NCBI RefSeq assembly: GCF_000744655.1
Contig: NZ_JQMJ01000004.1
Coordinates: 2,418,001-2,482,000, forward strand
Source: Streptacidiphilus rugosus AM-16
GTDB taxonomy: Bacteria > Actinomycetota > Actinomycetes > Streptomycetales > Streptomycetaceae
Direction: 5' to 3'
Length of the DNA: 64,000 nt
Position 1 is the stretch's first letter. Every line of letters begins with the position of its first letter. Made by a program: the position numbers and the translations under genes. This document shows, piece by piece, positions 15,785 through 24,313 of this stretch. Under the pieces are notes generated by a model. The model did no database searches. It worked only from the letters and a program-made list of their open reading frames with translations, and was not told the origin of the DNA.

Positions 15785-18432
15785 AGAGCGGTTCCTTCCG
15801 AGCCGATGGCCGCACGGGTGAAGTGCGGATGGATCAGGCCGACACAGCTGTAGGGGAGGTCGTCGACCTCCTCGACGGGCACGGAGCGCTGCTCGGCGAG
15901 CAGCCGCACGTGGTCGAGGTCGGCCCCCACTCCGCGCCGGACCAGGACCCGCCACGGCACGCGTCGCAGCAGCACCCGGGTGGTCTCGCCGACGCCCGGC
16001 TTGACCAGGTTCACGCTGCCGATGCCGTACTCGCCGCTGATCCGCTCGACGGCCGCCCAGCCGGACCAGTCCGGCGCGCGCTCCGCGGCGACGGCCGGGT
16101 CCGCGGAGGTCATCCGGGCCGCGTCGGCGAGTGCGGCGTCGCGCACGGCGTCGAAGTGGGCGGCGACCTCGTCCAGGAAGGCGCCTGAGACGTCCGCGCC
16201 GGCGAGTTCGCGGTAGAACTTGGCGCCGTGGAACTCGTCCGGACCGATCAGGCCCTCGCGCAGCACGGTGCGTGAGATCAGGCCGGAGACGGTGGAGTTG
16301 AGGCAGGCGGAGGGGATCAGGAAGTCCTCGCGGGTTCCGAAGGTCCGCACACAGCGGCCAGGGTCGGCGAGCACGGCGAGGGACGGGTCGAAGTCGGTGC
16401 CGTCGAGCGCGGCCGCGAGCTCGTGGGTGATCGCGCCCTTGCCGGTCCAGCCGTCGACGAAGACGACGTCGGACGCGTGGTGACGCCGGGCCAGGTACCG
16501 CAGCGCGGTCGGGTCGATGCCGCGGCCGCGCACGATGGAGACGGCGTAGTGCGGCAGGTCCAGGCCGTGGACCTGGGCGGCCCAGCGCCGCATCAGCACG
16601 CCGACGGGCGTTCCGGCGCGGGCGAGCGAGGCCAGGACCGCGCCGCTGCCGCGCTCGGCGAGGACGGTCTCGGTGACGACGCCGACGGCGTGGGCGACGC
16701 GGGCGGCGGAGGCTGTCAGGGCCTGCTGGTACAACGCCTGGTAGGCGTCGCTGGGCTGGTACTCGACGGGCAGCGACTCCGCGTAGTGCGCGCCGCCCTG
16801 CTGGATCGCCTCCTCGCGCTCCTCGGTCGGCGCCTCGAGGGCGACCGAGGAGAGGTCCTTGAGCAGCCAGGAGACCTCGTCGGCGCGGTAGGAGGAGAAG
16901 GCAGGGCCGTGCAGCGGGGCCGGCAGCGGCCGGTGGCTGGGGACGACGGCGAGCAGGACGCGGTCGGTGACGGCGCGGTCGCGGAGCACGTCGAGAAGGC
17001 CGCCGGGGAGGGTGAGCCGCGGTCCGTCGGCGTCGGAGTCGACGAGCAGCACGACGGCGTCGAAGCGCCGGGCCGGGTCCGTGCCGGGGGCCACGTTGTA
17101 GGCGTACCTGAGGCCCTCGTCGTCGGCGGGGGCGGGGAACTCCAGCCGGGTGCGGATCGCATAGCCGGGGTCGTCGACGGCGAGGACGGGCGAGCGGGTG
17201 GTGCTGGAGAAGCGGACCTCGGCGGCGTCGCCGAGCGTCTGCTCCAGCGCGGCGGCGAGGCGCAGCGGCGCGTACATCAGTTCTTCGCAGCCGAGCACCA
17301 GCACGCGCGGCGGCGTGAGGGTCACGCCCGCCGTGCCGGACCTGTCAGACCTGTCGAATGTGCCGGACCGGTCGGACGGGCCGGACGGGCCGGACGGGCC
17401 GGACGTGTCGAGCACCGGGGCGAGCCCGGCGGCGAGGCGCGCGGCCATCGACGGCAGTGCCGCGTCCAGGCGCGCCCGGTCGGCGACGGTGAAGCCGTGG
17501 CGCCCGCCGTCGGGCAGTCCGAGCGGCCACCCGAGCTCGATCCGCTCCAGCGGCGCCGACCCCCGCGACGCCGACTCCCGCACCACGCCAGCCGACGCCG
17601 CGGACGGCTCCCCGACCGGCGCGGCCTCCGCCCCTGCCTCCGCCTCCGCCGCGGCGACGAGCGCCGCGCCGCGGGTGAGGACGTCCGGGGGGAGGGCGAC
17701 GCGGGCCGTGGCCGCCGCGACGACGTCGATGCGGGTGCCGAGGTCTGCGGCGAGCTTCACCAGGCGGTCGCGGTCGTCCTCGTCCCTCAGGTCGACCAGG
17801 GTGACGACGACGTAGCGCTGCCGGGCGTGGACCGTGTGCAGCGCCGTGAGCGTGTTGGCGATGGTGCGGCCGGTGGAGAACTCGTCGTCGACCAGGACCA
17901 GCGGTCCGTCGCCCTCGGTCAGCAGCGAGGCGTGCTCGGGCAGCAGCAGGTGGGAAGTGGCGTGCGAGTGCTCCTCCTCGAAGCCGCCGACCGGGACCAC
18001 GCCCGCGACCGGCCGCCGGGTGGAGTGCAGGTAGGGCGCGCCGCCGAGGCCGTCGGCGACGCACTGGCCCAGCGCCGTCGCCGTCTCCGCGTAGCCGAGG
18101 ACGACGGCCCGCGACGCCGTCGCGTCGTCGCCGAGCAGCGCGCGCACGCGTTCGCCCAGCGCGACACCGGCGCCGTGGACCAGGGACGGCAGCTGCGGGA
18201 CGTGCTTGCCGAGCACGGTGGAGACGAGCAGGTGCGCCCGGCGCGGGTTGCGCCGCAGGGCCAGGCCGACCAGCTCGCGGACCTCGCCGTCCGGCAGGCG
18301 CACGTCGAGCTCCCGCTCGACCCACTCCCCCGCCCAGACGACGCCCCGCTCGACCGACTCGGTCCGCTCGGCCGGCTCCGCGCTCGTCGACGCCTCGCTC
18401 GGCGCGCCCGACATCGTCATCTCAGTGCTCAC
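15781..18432 (-). CDS. Phosphoribosyltransferase-TRSP and StiP-like fusion protein
   Basis: An 883-residue fusion. Residues 30-270 form a PRTase with the PRPP loop LVLVDDEFSTGRT (178-190). After a linker with GPS repeats (about 341-368) comes the TRSP domain with TTRSPV (411-416). From residue 510 (HGPAFSSYRADEVSWLLKDLS) to the end it matches the StiP family seen in tellurite/stress clusters, including VSIVRGRGID, FVDGWTGKGAI and SACLNSTVSG. These parts are, to my knowledge, often separate proteins. The GTG start is the longest choice; an ATG twelve bases inside is possible. Co-transcribed with the CitE-like and HAD genes. A role in synthesising a ribosylated compound is a published type of prediction, not proven. 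Confidence 0.85.
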   Translation of the reverse strand: MSTEMTMSGAPSEASTSAEPAERTESVERGVVWAGEWVERELDVRLPDGEVRELVGLALRRNPRRAHLLVSTVLGKHVPQLPSLVHGAGVALGERVRALLGDDATASRAVVLGYAETATALGQCVADGLGGAPYLHSTRRPVAGVVPVGGFEEEHSHATSHLLLPEHASLLTEGDGPLVLVDDEFSTGRTIANTLTALHTVHARQRYVVVTLVDLRDEDDRDRLVKLAADLGTRIDVVAAATARVALPPDVLTRGAALVAAAEAEAGAEAAPVGEPSAASAGVVRESASRGSAPLERIELGWPLGLPDGGRHGFTVADRARLDAALPSMAARLAAGLAPVLDTSGPSGPSGPSDRSGTFDRSDRSGTAGVTLTPPRVLVLGCEELMYAPLRLAAALEQTLGDAAEVRFSSTTRSPVLAVDDPGYAIRTRLEFPAPADDEGLRYAYNVAPGTDPARRFDAVVLLVDSDADGPRLTLPGGLLDVLRDRAVTDRVLLAVVPSHRPLPAPLHGPAFSSYRADEVSWLLKDLSSVALEAPTEEREEAIQQGGAHYAESLPVEYQPSDAYQALYQQALTASAARVAHAVGVVTETVLAERGSGAVLASLARAGTPVGVLMRRWAAQVHGLDLPHYAVSIVRGRGIDPTALRYLARRHHASDVVFVDGWTGKGAITHELAAALDGTDFDPSLAVLADPGRCVRTFGTREDFLIPSACLNSTVSGLISRTVLREGLIGPDEFHGAKFYRELAGADVSGAFLDEVAAHFDAVRDAALADAARMTSADPAVAAERAPDWSGWAAVERISGEYGIGSVNLVKPGVGETTRVLLRRVPWRVLVRRGVGADLDHVRLLAEQRSVPVEEVDDLPYSCVGLIHPHFTRAAIGSEGTAL

Positions 18433-18511
18433 GTTCCTTGTTTCGTTCGTGACGGAAGCCCACCACGGCCAGATGGCCGACAGGTGGACCCTACGTGGCG
18501 GCCCGGCCGCC

Positions 18512-19702
18512 TCAGCAGCACAGGCAGGCGCCCAGCAGCTCCGCGAAGGTGACGTCCTCCCGGGCGACGCCGAAGGCCGCGGCCCGTGCCATCACCCGCC
18601 GCGCCCAGGCGCGGTGCGGCTTCACCTCGTTCATCTTGTTCGTGTAGGCCGAGCGCAGCACGCCGCCGCCGGCCCGGTCCTCCTGGAGGACGTCGCAGGC
18701 GTCGGACCACTCCTCGTGGGTGGCCACCGACATGGCGTGCACGGCGGGCACGTGGCTCGGGTGGATGCAGGTCTTGCCCAGCAGGCCGTTGGCGCGGTCG
18801 AGTTCGATCTCGCGGATGAGGCCGTCCAGTCCGTGGTCGATCAGTCTGCGGCGGACCTGGTCGGTCGGCGGCTCGGTCTCCGCGAACGGGCTCTGCCGCA
18901 GCTGCGGCTTGAACTTCCGCTCCTGGACCGGGAAGTACTCCCAGACGGGTCCGGTCACGGTGTAGCCGGTGCCGTCGGCGCGGCCCAGCGTGTTGACCAC
19001 GTCGCCGATCACCGAGGCGACGATCTGCACGTCGTACGCCGTCAGGTCCGGCGGGCGGCGCAGTCCGTACGCGGAGCACAGGTCGGTCACTCCGAGACGG
19101 ACGGCGAGCACCGACTCCCGGTACTTGCCAAGGACCTGGGCGACGTCGAGGAGCATCTCGGCGCGGGTCTCCAGATACGCCAGCTCCGGCGACTCCAGCA
19201 CGGGCATCACGTACAGCGGCAGGCCGCTGGAGGTACGCAGCTCGGCCAGCGCCTCCAGGAAGGGCAGCCCGCTGTCCCTGGTGAACTTGGGCACCACGAA
19301 ACCGGAGAGCAGCGCCAGCGCGTCCTGGCCCAGTCGGCGGGCGAGGTCGGGGATCTGCTCGGCCCTGCGGACCCGGACGAAGAGCAGCGGCAGCGACAAC
19401 GGGGTCCCGCCCTGGCGGCGCAGGTTCGCGAGTTCGCGGACCTGGGCGACGAGATTGGCCTCCGCCGCCGGGACGTCGGCGTCGTCGATGGCGTCCTCCA
19501 GGCACAGCACCATGGACACCACGCCCCGCGCGGCCTGGCGGCGCACGTCGTCGGCGAGGGTGGACCGGGTGGCCGGAGAATAAAGGGTCGCACCCAAAGC
19601 GGCGGCCAGCAGAGCGGGATCGCTGTCTCGCTGGAAGGAGGCGGGCTCGTGCAGGAAGAGACGCTGCCGGGTCTGCGCGTCGAGCTGGCCGAAGTGGCGC
19701 AT
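18512..19702 (-). CDS. HpcH/HpaI aldolase - citrate lyase beta-like protein (Ter module)
   Basis: Protein of 396 residues with a TIM-barrel C-C lyase pattern: VSMVLCLEDAI with the metal-binding acidic residues, LLFVRVRRAEQI, and later GKTCIHPSHVPAVHAM, which closely follows CitE-like enzymes. It probably cleaves or forms a carbon-carbon bond on a CoA-like or nucleotide-linked substrate. The ATG at 19702 follows GAGAGGGG; the longer frame upstream is low-complexity. First gene of the three-gene operon, divergent from a terD gene. It ends in ACLCC. Confidence 0.88.
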   Translation of the reverse strand: MRHFGQLDAQTRQRLFLHEPASFQRDSDPALLAAALGATLYSPATRSTLADDVRRQAARGVVSMVLCLEDAIDDADVPAAEANLVAQVRELANLRRQGGTPLSLPLLFVRVRRAEQIPDLARRLGQDALALLSGFVVPKFTRDSGLPFLEALAELRTSSGLPLYVMPVLESPELAYLETRAEMLLDVAQVLGKYRESVLAVRLGVTDLCSAYGLRRPPDLTAYDVQIVASVIGDVVNTLGRADGTGYTVTGPVWEYFPVQERKFKPQLRQSPFAETEPPTDQVRRRLIDHGLDGLIREIELDRANGLLGKTCIHPSHVPAVHAMSVATHEEWSDACDVLQEDRAGGGVLRSAYTNKMNEVKPHRAWARRVMARAAAFGVAREDVTFAELLGACLCC

Positions 19703-19861
19703 GGTCCCCTCTCGGGATGGGTTGAGGCGGCTCATCGTACGTAAGAAACAGGCAAAAGCCAGCGCTGAAACCGTCTCTTCTTGTGTATGTGCGCGGGACG
19801 AAACACAACGGACATCCGGGACTCCCCTGCTCCGGACCGCGCCACGCCCCGCCGCGGTTCC

Positions 19862-19905
19862 CCGGCACCGTCCCGGCGCTGTCCCGACCTTGTCCCGGCC
19901 CTGTC
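19862..19905 (+). promoter_or_regulatory. Four 11-bp direct repeats in the 341-bp divergent Ter intergenic gap
   Basis: Four adjacent 11-base units, each CCG(G/A)C...GTC (CCGGCACCGTC, CCGGCGCTGTC, CCGACCTTGTC, CCGGCCCTGTC), with a weaker fifth after them. An 11-base period is close to one DNA turn, so the units face the same side, as in cooperative activator sites (SARP-like). They lie about 140-180 bases before terD. The rest of the gap 19703-20043 holds AT-richer promoter-like DNA next to the CitE-like gene and no ORF with a ribosome site. Confidence 0.5.
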
Positions 19906-20043
19906 CCGACGCCGATCGCCGGCCGCTCCCCCGACGGCCGCTCCCGACGACCGAACCCTCCGCCGCGCCGACGCGGACGACGCATCCGACGCCGGTGGGC
20001 ACCGCGCTTACCACCGCGCTCGTGCGTGCGGCAGGATGAACCC

Positions 20044-20886
20044 ATGACCAAGGTCATGCCGAAGGGCTCGAACACGACACTCCCCGCCGACGTGGCGGCG
20101 GTGCGCGCCGTGCTGCGCTGGCAGCAGCGGCCGGGAACGCCGGACGTCGACGCGTCGGCGCTGCTGCTCACCGCCCAGGGCCGGGTCCGCGAGGACACGG
20201 ACTTCGTGTTCTACAACCAGCCCCGGCATCCGAGCGGTCTGGTCAGGCACCGCTCGAAGGCGCGGCGCGGTGAGGAGATCACCGACACCCTGGACATCGA
20301 CCTGCACCGGCTGCCGGACTGGGTGGACCGGGTGGTGCTGGGCGCCTCGATGGCGGAGGAGCGGGGCTTCGGCGAGGTGTCCGGCCTGCAGCTGCTGCTC
20401 TTCGACATCGCCGGCGGCCCGGGTGCCCAGGCCCTGGCGCGCTTCGACATCGTGGACGCGCGCGGCGTCGCCGCCCTGCTCTGCGGTGAGCTCTACCGCC
20501 GCTCCGGCGGCTGGAAGTTCCGCGCCATCGGACAGGGCTACGCCTCGGGCCTGGTCGGCCTGGCCCTGGACTTCGGCGTGACGGTCGACGACGAACCCGC
20601 CGAGCAGGCGGTCGCCGCGGAGCCGACACCCGTCCCCGAGGCCGAGGCGGCCCCGACGCCGCCGCCCCCGGCACATCCCTTCACCCCGTCGGTGACGCCG
20701 TCGCAGGAGACGCACGTCCAGTCCCACGCACCGGCCCCCGCCCCGTCACCGGCCCCCGTCCCGGATCCGGATCCGGTTCCGGTTCCGGCTCCTGCCCCGG
20801 TCGTGGTCGAACAGCTGCTCCCGCCCCCGGCGGGCTTCTCCCTCCCGCCCCAGGGACCGCAGTTCCAGCCCGGCAGGGCGAAGTGA
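20044..20886 (+). CDS. TerD-family protein with long proline-rich tail
   Basis: Protein of 280 residues. The first 190 are a TerD domain ([54 protein letters not shown]), the calcium-binding fold of tellurium and stress resistance. The HPSG segment differs from the usual NLKSxDGSV, so calcium binding may be altered. The remaining 90 residues are Pro/Ala/Val repeats ([13 protein letters not shown]), likely an unstructured linker or interaction tail. Divergent from the CitE-like operon. Confidence 0.88.
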   Translation: MTKVMPKGSNTTLPADVAAVRAVLRWQQRPGTPDVDASALLLTAQGRVREDTDFVFYNQPRHPSGLVRHRSKARRGEEITDTLDIDLHRLPDWVDRVVLGASMAEERGFGEVSGLQLLLFDIAGGPGAQALARFDIVDARGVAALLCGELYRRSGGWKFRAIGQGYASGLVGLALDFGVTVDDEPAEQAVAAEPTPVPEAEAAPTPPPPAHPFTPSVTPSQETHVQSHAPAPAPSPAPVPDPDPVPVPAPAPVVVEQLLPPPAGFSLPPQGPQFQPGRAK

Positions 20887-20893
20887 CCCCCGG

Positions 20894-20977
20894 GGACGTG
20901 ACCCGCAGGACGTGCCAGGCGGGACGTGCCGGGCGGGACGTACCAGGCGAGACGTACCAGGCGGGTCGTGACGGGCG
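20894..20977 (+). repeat. Six tandem 14-bp repeats between convergent Ter genes
   Basis: Six head-to-tail 14-mers based on GGACGTGCCAGGCG, varying at a few bases each, beginning eight bases after the terD stop and ending 21 bases before the terA-like stop. No gene fits here. The array may hinder read-through between the convergent genes or simply be a slippage product. Confidence 0.85.
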
Positions 20978-20997
20978 GGGGCCGGCGGTGGGACCGC

Positions 20998-21732
20998 TCA
21001 GCCGCCGACCGGCTTGAAGCCCCGCTGCCACTGGAGCCCCCAGCCGTAGAGGCGGTCAAGCTCCGCCTGGAAGCCGTAGACGTACCGCAGCTCGCGGCTG
21101 ACCAGGAACTCGCCGTTGCCCCTGTTCTCGATCAGCAGCACCGCGCACGACCGCGCCTCGGCCGCGCGCTCCTCCAGCCGCACCTCGATCCGGGGGCCGG
21201 CCGTCGGGAAGAGCGTCACCACCGCGTGGGTGCGGTCGAAGGCGGGGGTCTCGTCGTAGATGTAGACGAAGATGAGCAGGCGCTTGAACTGGTCCCGCTT
21301 GTCCATGTCGATGTACATCATCTCGCCGGTCGGCGCGCCTGACCGGTCGTCACGGCTGAGCTTGATGTACGGCGGGTGCTGCAGATCGCCCATGTACGAA
21401 CCGAGTGGCTGGATGACGCCCTTCGTGCCGTCCGTCAGCTCGTACATGCAGCCCAGGTCCAGGTCGACCGCGACCGGTTCGGTGGCGCTCTGACCGAGCG
21501 TCACCGGGCGGAACGGGTTCGGGTTGAACAGGGCGCGCAGCTGTTCGCCCGCGGTACGCCGGGGGCGTTCCGGTTCGCGGGTGGTCCAGTGCAGGTTGAC
21601 CTGCATGGTTCCGCTGAGCGCGCCCTGCTCGGTGAGCGAGATGCTTCGCTGCCGCTTGTCGAGGGTCACCCGCTCGATGCCGAAGTCCAGGCCGCGGTCG
21701 GCCTTGCGCAACAGGTCCCGCAGCCCGGCCAT
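20998..21732 (-). CDS. TerA-like tellurium resistance protein
   Basis: Protein of 244 residues of the TerD/TerA superfamily: SLTEQGALSGTMQVNLHWTT early, then DLDLGCMYELTDGTKGVIQPLG and RLLIFVYIYDETPAF, the TerA-type core. It probably binds calcium and works with TerD paralogues at the inner face of the membrane; its biochemical role is not settled. The ATG at 21732 follows GAGGGGG. The 242 bases to the divergent DUF2637 gene should hold both promoters. Confidence 0.85.
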   Translation of the reverse strand: MAGLRDLLRKADRGLDFGIERVTLDKRQRSISLTEQGALSGTMQVNLHWTTREPERPRRTAGEQLRALFNPNPFRPVTLGQSATEPVAVDLDLGCMYELTDGTKGVIQPLGSYMGDLQHPPYIKLSRDDRSGAPTGEMMYIDMDKRDQFKRLLIFVYIYDETPAFDRTHAVVTLFPTAGPRIEVRLEERAAEARSCAVLLIENRGNGEFLVSRELRYVYGFQAELDRLYGWGLQWQRGFKPVGG

Positions 21733-21974
21733 GCCGACGCCCCCTCGTGTCCCGCGGGCCCTGTGGCCCGCAGTTCCGTCTCCCCCTGGGACCCGCGCCC
21801 GCCGATCCGGCACAAATCCGCTCAACTCCGGTTTACCCACTGGCCGGGACACCATGCCGCACCTGCCCCGCACGGGGGTTGGCACGGGGTTGTCGCGACC
21901 CGGTCGATAACACAGGTTGCTCACGCGTACGATACGGAGTCTCCTGCCACACTCCCAAGCCGAGGCGCGCCCGT

Positions 21975-22976
21975 ATGAACCTATCCTCCATACAACTGGT
22001 CTGGCTGGTCGTCGGCTGCGCGGCAGCGCTCGTCGTCGCCGTCGTCATGAGTCTGCTGCGCACGAAGAAGCCCCGGCACGCGGCCGCCGAGGACTCCTGG
22101 GAACGCAGCGAGGAGCGCCGCCGCCGCAAGGAGGCGCTGTACGGATCCGCCTCCTACGTGCTGCTCTTCGCCTGCGCGTCGGTCGCCGCCGCGCTCTCCT
22201 TCCACGGTCTGGTCGGCTTCGGCCGGGAGAACCTGGGCCTGTCCGGCGGCTGGGAGTACCTGGTCCCCTTCGGTCTCGACGGTGCGGCCATGTTCTGCTC
22301 GGTCCTCGCGGTCCGCGAGGCCAGCCACGGTGACGCCGCGACCGGTTCCCGTCTGCTGGTCTGGCTCTTCGCCGGCGCCTCCGCCTGGTTCAACTTCGTG
22401 CACGCGCCGCGCGGCGGCGACCACAACGGCGCCCCGCAGTTCTTCGCCGGCATGTCCCTCTCCGCCGCGGTCCTCTTCGACCGCGCGCTGAAGCAGACCC
22501 GCCGTGCCGCGCTGCGCGAGCAGGGCCTGGTGCCGCGCCCGCTGCCGCAGATCCGCATGGTCCGCTGGCTGCGCGCACCCGTCGAGACCTACAAGGCCTG
22601 GTCGTTGATGCTGCTGGAGAACGTGCGCAGCCTGGACGAGGCGGTCGACGAGGTCCGCGAGGAGAAGCGCCAGAAGGAGCTGAACGCGGCGCGGCAGCGC
22701 AGCGAGGAGCGGCGCGAGCGGGCCGAGCTCAAGGCGATCGCGCGTTCCGCGCCGGTCAAGGAGCTCACCACACTGGACGCCTCCGACACGGCCGGCGGCG
22801 TCGCCGCCCTCGAGCCCGCCGCCCCGCGCGGCGTTCTGCCGCGTCGCCGGAGCGCGAGCGCGCTGCCGTCCCACGCGGCGTCCTCCCCGATGGTGGACGA
22901 GGAGGAGGACAGCACGATGTCCCGCCTCGACTCGCTGGACCGCAAACTCAAGGATCTTGAACAGCAGTTCGGCTGA
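21975..22976 (+). CDS. DUF2637 (SpdB-like) membrane protein
   Basis: Protein of 333 residues. A first membrane helix (SIQLVWLVVGCAAALVVAVV) is followed by three or four more (YVLLFACASVAAALSFHGLV, YLVPFGLDGAAMFCSVLAV, LLVWLFAGASAWFNFVH), matching DUF2637, a family that includes plasmid spread protein SpdB. The C-terminal half is a charged helical region (EEKRQKELNAARQRSEERR), likely a coiled coil, ending in a second short coiled segment. This copy is chromosomal, inside the Ter neighbourhood. No function is established. Confidence 0.82.
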   Translation: MNLSSIQLVWLVVGCAAALVVAVVMSLLRTKKPRHAAAEDSWERSEERRRRKEALYGSASYVLLFACASVAAALSFHGLVGFGRENLGLSGGWEYLVPFGLDGAAMFCSVLAVREASHGDAATGSRLLVWLFAGASAWFNFVHAPRGGDHNGAPQFFAGMSLSAAVLFDRALKQTRRAALREQGLVPRPLPQIRMVRWLRAPVETYKAWSLMLLENVRSLDEAVDEVREEKRQKELNAARQRSEERRERAELKAIARSAPVKELTTLDASDTAGGVAALEPAAPRGVLPRRRSASALPSHAASSPMVDEEEDSTMSRLDSLDRKLKDLEQQFG

Positions 22977-23039
22977 CCTGCGGTCATGCTCTGTCCGGAG
23001 GGCCCGGCACGGGTCCGGGGCGGGCCCTAGAGTGTGACC

Positions 23040-24215
23040 ATGCCTGCCAAGCCCGCCACCTCCGCCACGCTCAGGGAGATCAATCTCCGCACGGTCTTCG
23101 ACGTGATCCGCGCGCAGTCCCCGATCTCCCGGGCGGAGGTGGCCCGGGAGACGGGCATCTCCAAACCGACGGTGTCGGCGCTGCTGCAGGATCTGCTCGA
23201 CCTCGGACTGGTCGCGGAGGCCGGGCAGGCGAACCGTCAGGAGCTGGGCCCCACCTACGGCGCGCTGTTCTTCGCGCCGCGCCCGCAGGCCGCGCACGTG
23301 CTTGCGCTGGACGTCGGCGCCCGGCGGCTGCGCGGCGCGGTCGCCGACCTCGAGGGCCAGCTCCTGGCCCGGCAGGACGTCGACGTCACCGGTCAGGACG
23401 CGTCGCAGATGGTCGAGGCCGCCGCGACGCTGGCCGACCGCCTGGCCCGCGCCTCGGGCATCGCCCCGAGCGAGCTCCAGCACGCCGCCATAGGCGTCCC
23501 CGGCGTGGTGGACCTGCGCGAGGGCCGCATCTGGCAGGCGCTCAACGTGCCCGCACTGGACGGCTTTCCCGCGCAGGACGCGTTCGCGCGGGCGCTCGGC
23601 CTGCCGGTGACCCTGGAGAACGACATCCACCTGGCCGCGCTCGGTGAGCGCCGGGCCGGGCGGGGACAGGACGCCGAGAGTTTCTGCTTCCTCTCGGTCG
23701 GCACCGGCGTCGGGGCAGGCCTGGTGCTCAGGGGCGAGCTGCACCGCGGCTTCGCCGGAGCGGCGGGTGAGTTGGACAGCGTCTTCACCGAGCCCGAGCT
23801 CGACGCCAACGACCCGTGCGCGGCGGCGCTGCTGCAGTACGCGGCGACGCTCTTCCCCGAGGGCCGGGTGCCCGCGTCGACGGAGGAGCTGTTCGCCCTG
23901 GCCCGCGCCGGTGACGACGGTGCGCTGGCGGCGGTGGACGAGGAGGCCCGCAGGATCGCCGGCTACCTGACCCCGGTGGCGGCCGTCGTGGACGTCGAAC
24001 TCGCGGTCCTCGGCGGTGGCATCGGCCTCAACGGCGACCTGCTGCTGGACCGCGTCGCCGCCCGGCTCGCCACCCGCATCCCCTACCCGCCCCGCCTCGA
24101 GGTCTCCGCACTCGGCGACGGCGCGGTGCTGGCCGGCGCGGTGGCGGTGGCGACGCGGGAGGCGCTGGAGCAGATCCTTGCGGCCCGCTTCACCTCCGGC
24201 CACCGCAGGCCCTGA
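23040..24215 (+). CDS. ROK-family transcriptional regulator
   Basis: Protein of 391 residues: N-terminal winged helix (SRAEVARETGISKPTVSALLQDLLDLGLV) and a C-terminal ROK sugar-kinase fold (LALDVGARRLRGAV, ENDIHLAALGERRAG, LSVGTGVGAGLVLRGELHRG). The usual CxCGxxGC zinc motif of ROK proteins is absent, replaced by a region with a single cysteine (ANDPCAAALLQ). It probably represses sugar-use genes, but the target is not evident nearby. ATG at 23040 is used; a GTG six bases earlier is possible. Confidence 0.87.
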   Translation: MPAKPATSATLREINLRTVFDVIRAQSPISRAEVARETGISKPTVSALLQDLLDLGLVAEAGQANRQELGPTYGALFFAPRPQAAHVLALDVGARRLRGAVADLEGQLLARQDVDVTGQDASQMVEAAATLADRLARASGIAPSELQHAAIGVPGVVDLREGRIWQALNVPALDGFPAQDAFARALGLPVTLENDIHLAALGERRAGRGQDAESFCFLSVGTGVGAGLVLRGELHRGFAGAAGELDSVFTEPELDANDPCAAALLQYAATLFPEGRVPASTEELFALARAGDDGALAAVDEEARRIAGYLTPVAAVVDVELAVLGGGIGLNGDLLLDRVAARLATRIPYPPRLEVSALGDGAVLAGAVAVATREALEQILAARFTSGHRRP

Positions 24216-24235
24216 AGAAGCAGCAGGCCCTGAGA

Positions 24236-24276
24236 CGACGCCACCCCGGCAGCCTCCGGCTGCCGGGGTGGCGTCG
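24236..24276. terminator. Long perfect hairpin between convergent ROK and DUF475 genes
   Basis: A 19-bp perfect stem (left arm CGACGCCACCCCGGCAGCC) around a TCC loop. Placed 20 bases after the ROK stop and 38 bases from the DUF475 stop, it can end both transcripts. It lacks a clear T run, as is common in high-GC actinobacteria. Confidence 0.85.
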
Positions 24277-24313
24277 TTCGCGTGCAGGACCGGCCCGGCC
24301 GGTCCGGCGGGGG

